Positions 7,922 through 15,848 of a stretch of DNA of 23,720 nt are shown here, in pieces. The notes under the pieces are model-generated. The model saw nothing but the letters and a program-made list of their open reading frames with translations. It did not search any database and had not been told where the DNA came from. The stretch's first letter is position 1. Each line of letters starts with the position of its first letter. This stretch comes from BRH-c25 sp029553855 (GTDB taxonomy: Bacteria > Bacillota > Clostridia > Lutisporales > Lutisporaceae): assembly GCA_035375865.1 (NCBI GenBank), contig DAOSQO010000013.1, positions 1-23,720 of the forward strand, written 5' to 3'. The position numbers and the translations under genes were made by a program.

Positions 7922-7939
7922 ATATATTTTATTCGTCAA
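7911..7939 (-). promoter_or_regulatory. Sigma-A promoter of the nrtR-pncB operon
   Basis: Minus strand -35 TTGACG (7934-7939), 17-bp spacer, -10 TACAAT (7911-7916). Transcription would start near 7904, about 57 nt before the nrtR ATG. Between this promoter and the asnA promoter (7940-8070) I see no other signal. Confidence 0.7.
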
Positions 7940-8070
7940 TAGCTGTTTATAAAAGACTCACTCGGTTCAATCCCTTCGGCAGTCATTCTTTTCCATACCA
8001 GCTTTGTGATACTGCTGTAGAACTAACGAGTACCTGTACACCTGACAGATATGTTTGGAATAAATATCCA

Positions 8071-8099
8071 TTGACATTTTTACTGTTTGTTAATATAAT
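8071..8099 (+). promoter_or_regulatory. Consensus sigma-A promoter of the T-box/asnA transcript
   Basis: Exact -35 TTGACA (8071-8076), 17-bp spacer, exact -10 TATAAT (8094-8099). Transcription would begin near 8106, just ahead of the T-box leader. A perfect promoter fits control by termination instead of initiation. Confidence 0.9.
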
Positions 8100-8123
8100 G
8101 GTGAAAATTATTGAATTTTGACA

Positions 8124-8393
8124 ATGATGGGAAGAGTAGCTTGAAGGATATGCCAAAGAGAGCCGGGAACGGTGCGAGCCCGGTGCTAAGCCTCAAGTGA
8201 AGAACAGCCCTGAGTCTCCAACCGAAATCCTCATGGAGAGTAGACTTGGACGGAGCCATACCGTTATAGAATGGACAGTATATAATCCATTTGGGATCTG
8301 TACTGGTAAAGTGGACTGAAGCACAATTTCAGTCAATCAGGGTGGTACCGCGAATTACCCTTCGTCCCTATTATAGGGGCGAAGGGTTTTTTT
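8124..8393 (+). ncRNA. T-box leader, asparagine specific
   Basis: This tRNA-sensing leader controls asnA by antitermination. Seen in order: Stem I with the AGTA motif (8135-8138), the AGAGAGCC...GTGCGAGCC apical region, and the specifier loop GAAGAACAG with codon AAC at 8203-8205. The conserved T-box AGGGTGGTACCGCG follows at 8339-8352. AAC pairs with the anticodon of tRNA-Asn, which agrees with the downstream aspartate-ammonia ligase. Uncharged tRNA-Asn would stabilise the antiterminator; charged tRNA would let the terminator at 8358-8393 form. The 5' boundary is approximate. Confidence 0.95.
8358..8393 (+). terminator. T-box terminator hairpin
   Basis: A 13-bp stem (8358-8370 with 8374-8386, one G-U pair), 3-nt loop and seven T. 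It lies just after the T-box sequence and is the regulated terminator of the leader. Confidence 0.92.
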
Positions 8394-8422
8394 ATTTGAA
8401 TCAACAGTCAGGAGGAGAAAAA

Positions 8423-9433
8423 ATGGTAGAAATGAACATGGTAAAAAACTATAAATCATCGCTTGGAATTAAGGAAACTGAAGAAGCCATAAAGGTAATT
8501 AAAGACTATTTCGAGTCACAGCTAAGCAAAAGCCTTAACCTCATAAGAGTATCAGCTCCCCTCTTTGTTACAAGGAGATCCGGCCTCAATGACAATTTAA
8601 ACGGGGTGGAGCGTCCCGTTTCCTTTGATGTGCTTTCCATTGAGGACACGGAAGTGGAAATTGTGCAGTCATTGGCCAAATGGAAGAGAATGGCCCTTAA
8701 AAGGTACGGATTTTCATTGGGAGAGGGTCTGTATACCGATATGGATGCCATCAGAAGGGATGAGGAACTGGATAATCTTCATTCAATTTATGTGGATCAA
8801 TGGGATTGGGAGAAAATAATCCGGAAAGAGGATAGGACTCCCGAAACTCTTAAGGCTATTGTAAAAGCCATATACAACGTATTCCTAAGTACAGAAAGGC
8901 ATATTTACAATATTTACCCCCAATTTGAGCCATGCCTGCCGAAAGAAATATTCTTTATTACCGCTCAGGAGCTTGAGGATATGTATCCCGATAAAACTCC
9001 GAAGGAAAGGGAAAACCTTATTGCCATGGAAAAGGGTGCTGTTTTTATCATGCAGATAGGCGCCGCACTGAAATCCGGTACCAGACATGATGGAAGAGCA
9101 CCTGACTATGATGACTGGAACCTGAACGGAGACATAATATTTTGGTACCCGGTTTTGGAGTGCGCTTTGGAGCTTTCTTCAATGGGAATACGAGTGGATG
9201 AAAATGCTTTATTAAACCAATTGGAGGTTTCTGACTGCATGGGCAGAAAGGAACTTCCTTTTCACAGCTCACTGCTAAGGGGCGAACTTCCCTATACCGC
9301 CGGCGGAGGTATCGGGCAGTCGAGAATATGTATGTACTTCCTGCGAAAAGCTCATATCGGCGAGGTGCAGTCCTCCATATGGCCTGACAACATAATGAGG
9401 CAGTGCGAAGAAAAGGATATAAAGCTGCTCTAA
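8423..9433 (+). CDS. asnA: Aspartate-ammonia ligase (asparagine synthetase A)
   Basis: Makes asparagine from aspartate, ammonia and ATP in the cytosol, in a class II aminoacyl-tRNA-synthetase-like fold. The 336 residues match AsnA size. Recognisable blocks are LIRVSAPLFVTRRSGLNDNLNG at the start of the core (shortened: SAPLFVTRRSGLNDNLNG), RPVSFDV, AKWKRMALKRYGF, GLYTDMDAIRRDE, SIYVDQWDWEK, and the C-terminal class II motif GGGIGQSRICMYFL. The start is ATG 8423 with GGAGGAG at 8411-8417. The open frame extending upstream to 8291 lies inside the T-box and is not translated. The gene stands alone after the leader. Its last codons form one arm of a hairpin shared with the convergent EamA gene and overlap that gene by 4 bp. 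Confidence 0.96.
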   Translation: MVEMNMVKNYKSSLGIKETEEAIKVIKDYFESQLSKSLNLIRVSAPLFVTRRSGLNDNLNGVERPVSFDVLSIEDTEVEIVQSLAKWKRMALKRYGFSLGEGLYTDMDAIRRDEELDNLHSIYVDQWDWEKIIRKEDRTPETLKAIVKAIYNVFLSTERHIYNIYPQFEPCLPKEIFFITAQELEDMYPDKTPKERENLIAMEKGAVFIMQIGAALKSGTRHDGRAPDYDDWNLNGDIIFWYPVLECALELSSMGIRVDENALLNQLEVSDCMGRKELPFHSSLLRGELPYTAGGGIGQSRICMYFLRKAHIGEVQSSIWPDNIMRQCEEKDIKLL

Positions 9434-9446
9434 AGCTTTATATCCT
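9414..9446. terminator. Shared hairpin at the asnA/EamA convergence
   Basis: A perfect 13-bp inverted repeat, AGGATATAAAGCT at 9414-9426 and its complement at 9434-9446, with a 7-nt loop holding both stop codons. On the minus strand it is followed by TTTTCTT, on the plus strand by CTTCCTTTT. It probably ends transcription from both sides. It also makes both proteins end in DIKL or DIKLL. Confidence 0.7.
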
Positions 9447-10338
9447 CTTCCTTTTGATTGCCGAAAAAATTCACCTGCGTCAATATCATTCCCGCGAACA
9501 TAAGAGCACAGCCTAAATATCCCCTGAGCCCAAGGTTTTCATTCAATAGCAATGCACCGCCCAATGCAGCAAATACTGATTCCATGCTGAGTATTATGGC
9601 TGCATGGGAGGGCTTTGCATGCCTTTGGCCTACGGCTTGTAAGGTATATGCCACCCCTGCGGAAAATATTCCGCCATAAAGTATCGGTATAATTGCTTTT
9701 GATAATCCATCCATGCTTATATCTTCAAAGAAAATTGCAGCTGCCAAGCTGAGTACTGAGCAGGTTGCAAACTGAATAAAAGAGAATTTATAGGGATCTA
9801 CCTTTTTTACAAACTGATCTATTACCAGAATATGAGAAGCCCAGAAGAAAGCTCCCGCAAGCTCGAACAAATCTCCTTTGGCTATAGAAAAGTCTTCATT
9901 GACACTCAGAAAATATAATCCGACAACTGCCAGTACCACACCAAACCAAGTATTCAGCTGAATGCTGTGCTTTAGAAATATTCCAAACAATGGCACGAGC
10001 ACTATGTAAAGGCCGGTAATGAAAGCGGCCTTGCCTGCCGTTGTATAGATAAGTCCGATCTGCTGGAGGGAAGCCCCGAAAAACAGTATGAAGCCTGCAA
10101 TTATCCCAGGAATCAAAGCACTTTCCATTGGAATCTCTCCTGTAGGTATTGCGGCCCTCTTTCTTTTGGAGTATATCAGCAAAGGAATCAGCGATATACT
10201 CCCCAATGCGAATCTGACTCCGCTGAACGTAAAAGCTCCCACATACTGTGCGCCAACTCTTTGTGCCACAAATGCAAAACCCCATATAGCAGCAGTTATC
10301 ATCAGCAACACATTGGATCTTAACACTTGCTTCTCCAT
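9430..10338 (-). CDS. EamA/DMT-superfamily transporter
   Basis: A 302-residue inner-membrane protein with about ten hydrophobic helices and the two-fold EamA repeat typical of drug/metabolite transporters. The first copy begins NVLLMITAAIWGFAFVAQRV and the second LFELAGAFFWASHILVIDQF. The family exports or imports amino acids, sugars or purines; the substrate cannot be told here. The ATG has GAAGGAGAG upstream. A possible promoter with TTGTAT (10383-10388), 17-bp spacer and TATATT (10360-10365) would give a very short leader. Its 3' end overlaps asnA by 4 bp in convergent orientation. That suggests separate control and does not by itself link it to asparagine. Confidence 0.88.
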   Translation of the reverse strand: MEKQVLRSNVLLMITAAIWGFAFVAQRVGAQYVGAFTFSGVRFALGSISLIPLLIYSKRKRAAIPTGEIPMESALIPGIIAGFILFFGASLQQIGLIYTTAGKAAFITGLYIVLVPLFGIFLKHSIQLNTWFGVVLAVVGLYFLSVNEDFSIAKGDLFELAGAFFWASHILVIDQFVKKVDPYKFSFIQFATCSVLSLAAAIFFEDISMDGLSKAIIPILYGGIFSAGVAYTLQAVGQRHAKPSHAAIILSMESVFAALGGALLLNENLGLRGYLGCALMFAGMILTQVNFFGNQKEEDIKL

Positions 10339-10435
10339 CTGATCTCTCCTTCACAGCAAAATATAATTCTTATAATTCTATAATACAATACTTTTGACTT
10401 CTTATATAGTAATTCTGCTAAAAAGAAAGAATGAT

Positions 10436-10478
10436 AAAAAAGCGCCATATTGGAAATCTACCAATATAGCGCTTTTTG
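10436..10478 (-). terminator. Rho-independent terminator after the NhaC-type gene
   Basis: Arms 10437-10453 and 10461-10477 (core AGCGC-CATATTGG with its complement, one mismatch) around a 7-nt loop, flanked by A-run and T-run. Symmetric tails make it usable in both directions. On the minus strand it ends the SDR-antiporter transcript 46 bp after the stop codon. Confidence 0.88.
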
Positions 10479-10523
10479 ATCAATTGTATTCAAAGTCTTT
10501 GAAGCGAAGCACTCCTGCTGTAC

Positions 10524-12005
10524 TTACCCGGTTACTGACTTGCCTATCTGCTTTTCAACCTGTATTGTCTTTTTCAGCCTAACCTCCGGTTCACTTGGCA
10601 TATGGAACAATGGAACAAATCTGTCCAGGCCTGTCAAAGTAAGAAGCAGCATTGAGCCAACTGCTATAAAGGCCATATAATTGTATTTCATGATCTCTAT
10701 AGCGTTGAACTTATATATTGGATAGCAGGCCATTGCAATTGCAACATAGAAGCCCATATAGCAGTGCCATGGTATAAGCTGGGAGCCAAATACCCCCATA
10801 GCATCTGAGAAGGCCGAATTTCTTAGCCTTAAAGTATACATGTTCTTCTCGTCCGCTTCAACATTGTTATCGGTCATTTCCTTGATTATTGGGCTTATTG
10901 TAACGATCTGCGCCATTTCATCCGCAAGGGCCGCATTGCCTATAAGGCACAACAGTCCGTTGCAGAACATAAATTGTCTTACATTTCTGACTATCCTTAA
11001 AATAAACCTGGATAATGGTTCAAATGCGTTCATTGCACTCATAATCCCGCCGAAGGCCCCAATCCAGAGCATCATTACAACAGACCAGCTTCCTGCACTT
11101 TCAAAGCCTGCCTGAACAAGCCCAAGAAAGCTTTCCATTGATTCAACCGTACCTGCGAACAGTCCGAAAACCAATGCGGAAATGATACCCATGCCCAGGC
11201 ATATCATAGTTGGTAATCCTTTGAATGCTACTATAAGAACAATGATCATTGGAATAATCATATAATACGGCACACCGCTCTTTACCTGTTCAAGCAGCGT
11301 CACTGCCGCAGGCCTTACTTCATTCAGTTTATCAAACACCTCTTGAGGAATCTGGTTTATAGCTTCTGCTGCACTTCCCAATGTACTGGGCAATCCCATT
11401 CCTAAAGATACAAAGTATATTACAATTGCAGATAATATAAGGCAGCCCAGTGACCATACCCCTTGATGCCTGACCCTATCTATGACCGAAACCTTCTGCA
11501 ATCCGGAGCTTACAACCGTTGTATCTGAAATAAGCCCTATGTTGTCACCAAAGCAGGATCCGCCGGCGATTGCAGCTACAGTAAGTATCGGACTTCCTCC
11601 AACTATGTGGCTGAGCCACAAAAACACCGGTGAACAAGCTGCAAATGTCCCCCAGGATGTCCCGGTTGCGGTAGAAAGCATACAGGTCACAATGAATCCT
11701 ACAAGGGCTACCGTCTTTGCCGTAACGCCAAGCTTTAAGGATATTATGATAATTGATGCTCCAACACCTGTAGCCATAAAAGTCTCAGCTACAGCATAAG
11801 CAAGCATTAGTATAAAAAATACTACAATCATCTCTTTTACACTGTCAAATGCTTTATCCATTATTTCATCATACTTGAATTTCATAGTGATTGCTGCAAG
11901 TACTGCTGCATATATTGTTGCCAGAGGTGCTGCCATAACCAGGTCCATTCCTGATATCATCAAACCGGCTAAAAGGAATATTGGTGTCATTTTTAAGAAT
12001 CCCAT
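10524..12005 (-). CDS. NhaC-family Na+/H+ antiporter
   Basis: A 493-residue inner-membrane antiporter with about 11-12 hydrophobic helices. The family core is clear: STATGTSWGTFAACSPVFLWL followed by AAIAGGSCFGDNIGLISDTTV (short form: GGSCFGDNIGLISDTT), and in the second half DEMAQIVTISPI. Relatives in the NhaC/YheL/MleN group exchange Na+ for H+, sometimes coupled to malate/lactate. The ATG has AAGGAGGG upstream. It follows the SDR gene by 106 bp with no terminator between, so the two likely share the sigma-54 promoter at 12930-12946. A true substrate other than Na+, for example the acid used or formed by the SDR, is possible but not shown. Confidence 0.87.
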   Translation of the reverse strand: MGFLKMTPIFLLAGLMISGMDLVMAAPLATIYAAVLAAITMKFKYDEIMDKAFDSVKEMIVVFFILMLAYAVAETFMATGVGASIIIISLKLGVTAKTVALVGFIVTCMLSTATGTSWGTFAACSPVFLWLSHIVGGSPILTVAAIAGGSCFGDNIGLISDTTVVSSGLQKVSVIDRVRHQGVWSLGCLILSAIVIYFVSLGMGLPSTLGSAAEAINQIPQEVFDKLNEVRPAAVTLLEQVKSGVPYYMIIPMIIVLIVAFKGLPTMICLGMGIISALVFGLFAGTVESMESFLGLVQAGFESAGSWSVVMMLWIGAFGGIMSAMNAFEPLSRFILRIVRNVRQFMFCNGLLCLIGNAALADEMAQIVTISPIIKEMTDNNVEADEKNMYTLRLRNSAFSDAMGVFGSQLIPWHCYMGFYVAIAMACYPIYKFNAIEIMKYNYMAFIAVGSMLLLTLTGLDRFVPLFHMPSEPEVRLKKTIQVEKQIGKSVTG

Positions 12006-12111
12006 TATATACCCTCCTTGTTTTTATTTTTGATTTAGGTATTTATATTCCAAAAAATCCTGGCAACTCTATCTGATCACTCCTTTCTCAGGACATTTGG
12101 GACAGAATTTT

Positions 12112-12894
12112 TCATGCCAGACCTCCGCCGTCGACTACAATAGCCGACCCCGTTACCCATGCGGAAAGGTCGCTTGCAAGAAACAATACTGCATTTGCTA
12201 TATCCCTTGGTGTACCTAGCCTTTCAAGAGGCCTGCCCTGGGCTGAAAGCTTCAGGAACTCATTTTCTTCAATACCAAGCTGTCGGCCTTCGTCCCTTAA
12301 AAGAGGAGTATCGGTATCTCCCGGGCAAACGCTGTTTACTCTAATGTTCTGCTTCCCATGATCTATTGCCATCGCTCTTGTAAGATTGACAATCCCGCCC
12401 TTGGCTGCGCAGTATGCCGCTGCATTGTCTCCGCCCTTAATACCCCAGCCGGAGCCTGTATTTATTATGCTTCCGCCTCCACCTGCCGCCATCACGGGAA
12501 TTACATATTTGGACATAAGATATGCCCCTTTAAGAGAAACATCCAGGACGAAGTCCCATTCTCTCTCCTCAAGGTCAACAACAGTCTTTCTTACTGTCAC
12601 TCCGGCGTTGTTAAACAATATGTCTATTCTTCCGAATTTTTTCTTTACCTGTGATACTACCCTTTCACAATCCTGAGAGGATGTTACATCGCACTTATAA
12701 AATACCGCCTTGCCTCCTGCATCTGCGATTTTCCCGGCAGCTTTATTTCCTGCTGCTTCATTGAGATCAACTATTGCCACATCAGCCCCATATTCAGCCA
12801 AAAGCTCTGCCGTTGCGTATCCTATCCCGGATGCCCCTCCCGTAACTACTGCTACTTTGTCTTTCATAGATAAAACATCTTTTTCCTTTGACAT
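12112..12894 (-). CDS. Short-chain dehydrogenase/reductase
   Basis: A classical 260-residue SDR oxidoreductase using NAD(P). Seen are the cofactor-binding TGGASGIG at 18-25, NNAG at 95-98, catalytic Ser148, Tyr161 and Lys165 (YCAAK), and a C-terminal VTGSAIVVDGG. Acidic VDL after the second strand (Asp near 43) suggests NAD preference. The fourth catalytic position, usually Asn in a (D/V)NLKG context, is Ser (DVSLKG). The ATG has AGGAGG at ideal spacing. It is the first gene of an operon with the NhaC-type antiporter behind a sigma-54 promoter, so it probably serves a catabolic step induced by its substrate. Substrate unknown: sugar acids, polyols and hydroxy acids are all used by close-looking SDRs. 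Confidence 0.9.
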   Translation of the reverse strand: MSKEKDVLSMKDKVAVVTGGASGIGYATAELLAEYGADVAIVDLNEAAGNKAAGKIADAGGKAVFYKCDVTSSQDCERVVSQVKKKFGRIDILFNNAGVTVRKTVVDLEEREWDFVLDVSLKGAYLMSKYVIPVMAAGGGGSIINTGSGWGIKGGDNAAAYCAAKGGIVNLTRAMAIDHGKQNIRVNSVCPGDTDTPLLRDEGRQLGIEENEFLKLSAQGRPLERLGTPRDIANAVLFLASDLSAWVTGSAIVVDGGGLA

Positions 12895-12929
12895 GTAATT
12901 ACCTCCTTTTTTCTATTGTTCTATTATTT

Positions 12930-12946
12930 AGCAAACTCCATGCCAA
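12930..12946 (-). promoter_or_regulatory. Sigma-54 (-24/-12) promoter of the SDR-antiporter operon
   Basis: Minus strand TTGGCATGGAGTTTGCT. It matches TTGGCACG(R)NNNTTGC(A/T) at all conserved positions except one (T for C), with the required GG-N10-GC spacing. Transcription would begin near 12919, leaving about 25 nt before the ATG at 12894, with AGGAGG in between. Sigma-54 promoters need an enhancer-binding activator; the remains of one lie just upstream. Confidence 0.8.
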
Positions 12947-13015
12947 ACATCTTCATTGCATCTTTTGACAAAACCCTTGTATTTCTTATGGTTTCCCCGC
13001 ATTTGCCCGAGGTAA

Positions 13016-13032
13016 GGCAAATTGTATTTGCC
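13016..13032. promoter_or_regulatory. Palindromic upstream activator site candidate
   Basis: A perfect dyad GGCAAAT-TGT-ATTTGCC centred about 105 bp upstream of the predicted sigma-54 transcription start. This is the usual distance for binding sites of sigma-54 activators. Its link to the decayed activator gene beside it is inferred. Confidence 0.5.
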
Positions 13033-13086
13033 AATTCTGACAATTCAATTGCCATATTTTACACATTTGAAATCCTTAACTGAATA

Positions 13087-13445
13087 ATGAAGAAAAACCG
13101 GGAATATTTGAGCTTGCCCAGAGATGCACACTGTTTCCGGATGAAATATGCGACTTGCCTATGACTGGCCCGGAAATGCCCGGGAGCTTGAAAATCTTAT
13201 TGAATATGCAGTAAATATGAAATGCAAAGATAATATCAATTCAAAACCTTCCGGATAATTTCAAAAATCATAGAGGAAGGCTTGACTTCAATTTGAAGGG
13301 GGATATCAAAAACATTTAGGCCGGCTCTATCAAAGCTGCTTTGGACAAGTACGGCTTGAACCTGAACGGCAAAAAACAAGCCGCAAAAGAACTGGGTATA
13401 GGGCTTAGAACCCTGTATCGAAAGCTGGAGAATCCGGATAACTAA
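13087..13445 (+). pseudogene. Remnant of a sigma-54-dependent activator (end of AAA+ domain and Fis-type HTH)
   Basis: Only the C-terminal part of an enhancer-binding protein remains. Frame starting 13160 reads YDWPGNARELENLIEYAVNM, the conserved end of the sigma-54 interaction domain, and stops at 13256. A +1 shift at about 13254 continues through a TAG at 13317-13319 to AALDKYGLNLNGKKQAAKEL and GIGLRTLYRKLENPDN, a Fis-type helix-turn-helix, ending with TAA at 13443-13445. The sensor domain and nearly all of the AAA+ core, including GAFTGA, are absent, so there is a large deletion as well as one frameshift and one stop. The 13087-13159 part is not recognisable. It is divergent from the SDR operon and was very likely its activator. 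Confidence 0.85.
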
Positions 13446-13475
13446 GTTTCCGGTATTATGGATATGTTCTCAGTC

Positions 13476-15848
13476 TTATTCACATCCATAGAACTTTCGG
13501 GTGATTTTAACTGCCTCTCTGGCATCCTTTCCATAGAAATCTGCCCCTATCATTTTTGCATAATCTGCGTTAAGCACCGCCCCCCCTACCATTACCCGGA
13601 TGTCCGGGCAATGCTTCCTGAGGGCCTTGATAGTCTCCTCCATACTCTTCACAGTTGTGGTCATAAGGGCACTCAGCCCGACAAGAGCAGCCTTTTCCCT
13701 TCTGACCTTTTTCACGATTTCCTCAGTCTCCACATCCTTTCCCAGATCAAAGACCTGGAAACCGTAGTTTTCCAGCAGTATCTTTACAATGTTCTTGCCT
13801 ATGTCATGTATATCGCCCTTTACCGTAGCAATAACAACTTTTCCCTTGCTTACACCCGAACCCTCTCCGGCATTTTGGAGAATATGCTCTTTTATGGCAT
13901 TAAAGGCGTTCTTTACGGTTTCGGCAGACTGGATAAGCTGTGGAAGGAAGATTTCACCCGATTCGTATTTCTGTCCTACAATATCAAGGGCGGGTATCAG
14001 ATAATTGTCCACAATATCTATTCCCTCGTGATTCGAAAGCAGCTGTCTGACCATTGGTGCAGCTTCTTCCTTCATCCCGTCAATTATTATTTTTGTAAGA
14101 TCCCGGACTGTTTCTTTCTCCTTGACTGCAGTACTGACTGTAGTCGAAGAACGGCTTGCGATATACTCTTTCGCGTCCTTATCAATGTTCCGGAGCACAT
14201 TGTATGCCTTTATTGCATTCATCATATCCTCTGCCATAGGATTTATTATGGGCGCATCAAGTCCGGAAGCAAGCGCCATTGTCAGAAAGGTCCTGTTAAG
14301 CAGTTCCCTGTCGGGCAGTCCAAAGGAAACATTGCTTACCCCAAGGGTAGTCCTGAGTCCGAGCCTTTCTTTTACCAGGGCTGCGGCCTTTATGGTTTCC
14401 TGAACCTCTTTCTGCTGTGCCGATGCAGTCAGTACAAGGCAGTCGACTATAATGTCTTCCCTGTCTATTCCGAACTCTTCTGCCCTCCTGACTATTCTCT
14501 CGGCAATTTTCAACCTGTCTTCCGCTTTTTCCGGTATGCCCTTTTCGTCAAGGGTAAGGGCGACAACCAGACATCCATATTTCTTCACAATGGGAAATAT
14601 CTTGTCCATTGTTTTCTTTTCACCGTTTACCGAGTTTATAATAGGCCTTCCGTTATATATCCTCGCTGCTGCCTCTATTACATCGGGGTTTGTGCTGTCA
14701 AGCTGCAAAGGAAGATTAACTATGCCCTGTATCTGCTTTACTGCCTTTACCATTATTTCCTTTTCATCTATTTCCGGCAGTCCTACATTTACATCAAGTA
14801 TATGGGCTCCGGCATCCCTCTGGGCTATTGCTTCCTTGAGCAAATAGTCCATATCGTCATTTTTCAGCGCTTCCTTTAATTTTACTTTGCCTGTCGGGTT
14901 TATCCTCTCACCTATTATTTTTATTCCTTCTCCGATAACTGCTGTAGCTGTTGCTGAGCTGGCTGCAGTAAGCTTCTCAACCCTTGGCCTTTTGGGCTTA
15001 AGCCCTGTAACAGCTTCTTTCAGGGCCCTGATATGGTCAGGATTAGTGCCGCAGCAGCCCCCCAGCATTGAAGCCCCCATACCCGCCATTTCTGCCATAT
15101 ACTTCCCGAAGGATTCCGGACTGATGTTAAATATTGTTTTGCCGTCCACCAAGGCGGGCAAACCCGCATTAGGCTGTACTATAACAGGTACGGAAGAATA
15201 TTTAAGTATCTCTGCAAGCACGGGAATCATTTCCTTGGGTCCCAGTGAGCAGTTTACTCCTAACGCATCAACTCCAAGATGCGATAAAATATTCACCATA
15301 GTTATCGGATCAGTTCCTGTCAGAGTCCTTCCGTCCGCCTGAAAGGTCATTGTGCATATTACGGGCAGGCTGCTGTTTTCTTTTGCTGCAAGTACTGCCG
15401 CCTTTACCTCATATATATCCGACATGGTTTCTATCAGTATCATATCCGCTGCATATGCTCCCTCGACTATCTGTTCCGCAAAAGCATCATAAGCATCCTG
15501 GAAGGACAATGTACCGTAAGGCTCCATCAGCTGCCCTATGGGCCCTATATCAAGAGCGATAAGCTTATCCCCCGCAGCCTTTCTTGCAATATCCAGAGAA
15601 CTTTTTACTATTTCACCCACTCCGTAACCTGAGTCCTTAAGCTTGTATCTGCTGGCCCCAAAGGTATTTGTAATTATCACATCCGCCCCGGCAGCTATAT
15701 ATGATTTATGTATATTTGATACAATTTCAGGGTATTTAATGTTGTAGCTTTCGGGAAGTTCCCCAATCTTCAGCCCATATTTCTGAAGCAAAACTCCCAT
15801 GCTTCCGTCAAATATCAGGAATTCATCATTTTTAAACAATTTATTCAT
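13476..15848 (-). CDS. metH: Cobalamin-dependent methionine synthase lacking the activation domain
   Basis: Moves the methyl group of 5-methyl-THF to homocysteine through methylcobalamin. In the 790 residues I see the homocysteine domain (1-290; zinc cysteines Cys200 in GVNCSLGP and Cys265-Cys266 in MLGGCCGTNP), the pterin-binding domain (from about 310, GERINPTGK), and the B12 cap and cobalamin domain with DIHDIGKN (679-686), His681 being the cobalt ligand. The protein ends just after the B12 domain. The AdoMet-binding reactivation domain of E. coli-type MetH is missing and is supplied by the upstream gene. ATG 15848 starts at the FLIFDGSMGV homology; it overlaps the upstream stop as ATGAATAA, so translation is probably coupled. 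An extension to 15926 is open but unlikely. Confidence 0.95.
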   Translation of the reverse strand: MNKLFKNDEFLIFDGSMGVLLQKYGLKIGELPESYNIKYPEIVSNIHKSYIAAGADVIITNTFGASRYKLKDSGYGVGEIVKSSLDIARKAAGDKLIALDIGPIGQLMEPYGTLSFQDAYDAFAEQIVEGAYAADMILIETMSDIYEVKAAVLAAKENSSLPVICTMTFQADGRTLTGTDPITMVNILSHLGVDALGVNCSLGPKEMIPVLAEILKYSSVPVIVQPNAGLPALVDGKTIFNISPESFGKYMAEMAGMGASMLGGCCGTNPDHIRALKEAVTGLKPKRPRVEKLTAASSATATAVIGEGIKIIGERINPTGKVKLKEALKNDDMDYLLKEAIAQRDAGAHILDVNVGLPEIDEKEIMVKAVKQIQGIVNLPLQLDSTNPDVIEAAARIYNGRPIINSVNGEKKTMDKIFPIVKKYGCLVVALTLDEKGIPEKAEDRLKIAERIVRRAEEFGIDREDIIVDCLVLTASAQQKEVQETIKAAALVKERLGLRTTLGVSNVSFGLPDRELLNRTFLTMALASGLDAPIINPMAEDMMNAIKAYNVLRNIDKDAKEYIASRSSTTVSTAVKEKETVRDLTKIIIDGMKEEAAPMVRQLLSNHEGIDIVDNYLIPALDIVGQKYESGEIFLPQLIQSAETVKNAFNAIKEHILQNAGEGSGVSKGKVVIATVKGDIHDIGKNIVKILLENYGFQVFDLGKDVETEEIVKKVRREKAALVGLSALMTTTVKSMEETIKALRKHCPDIRVMVGGAVLNADYAKMIGADFYGKDAREAVKITRKFYGCE

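Noticed and set aside
8291..8422. N-terminal extension of AsnA in the open frame from 8291
   Set aside because: The stretch is the T-box antiterminator/terminator region. The good ribosome binding site and family start are at 8423.
13010..13036. A second sigma-54-like pattern (TTGGCA...TTTGCC) on the minus strand at the dyad
   Set aside because: The GG to GC spacing is 12 instead of 10, which sigma-54 does not tolerate. The sequence is better read as a palindromic protein-binding site.
12927..13058. A 43-codon minus-strand ORF ahead of the SDR gene
   Set aside because: It has no convincing ribosome binding site and resembles nothing I know. It covers the upstream dyad and the sigma-54 promoter, which explain the sequence better.
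13457..13491. Imperfect inverted repeat around the metH stop (TATGGATATG with CACATCCATA)
   Set aside because: The match is imperfect with no T-run, and one arm is coding sequence, so it is too weak to call a terminator.
13458..14879. Long plus-strand ORF of 473 codons opposite metH
   Set aside because: It is a shadow frame of metH. The composition is rich in Cys, Tyr and Phe with no recognisable domain.
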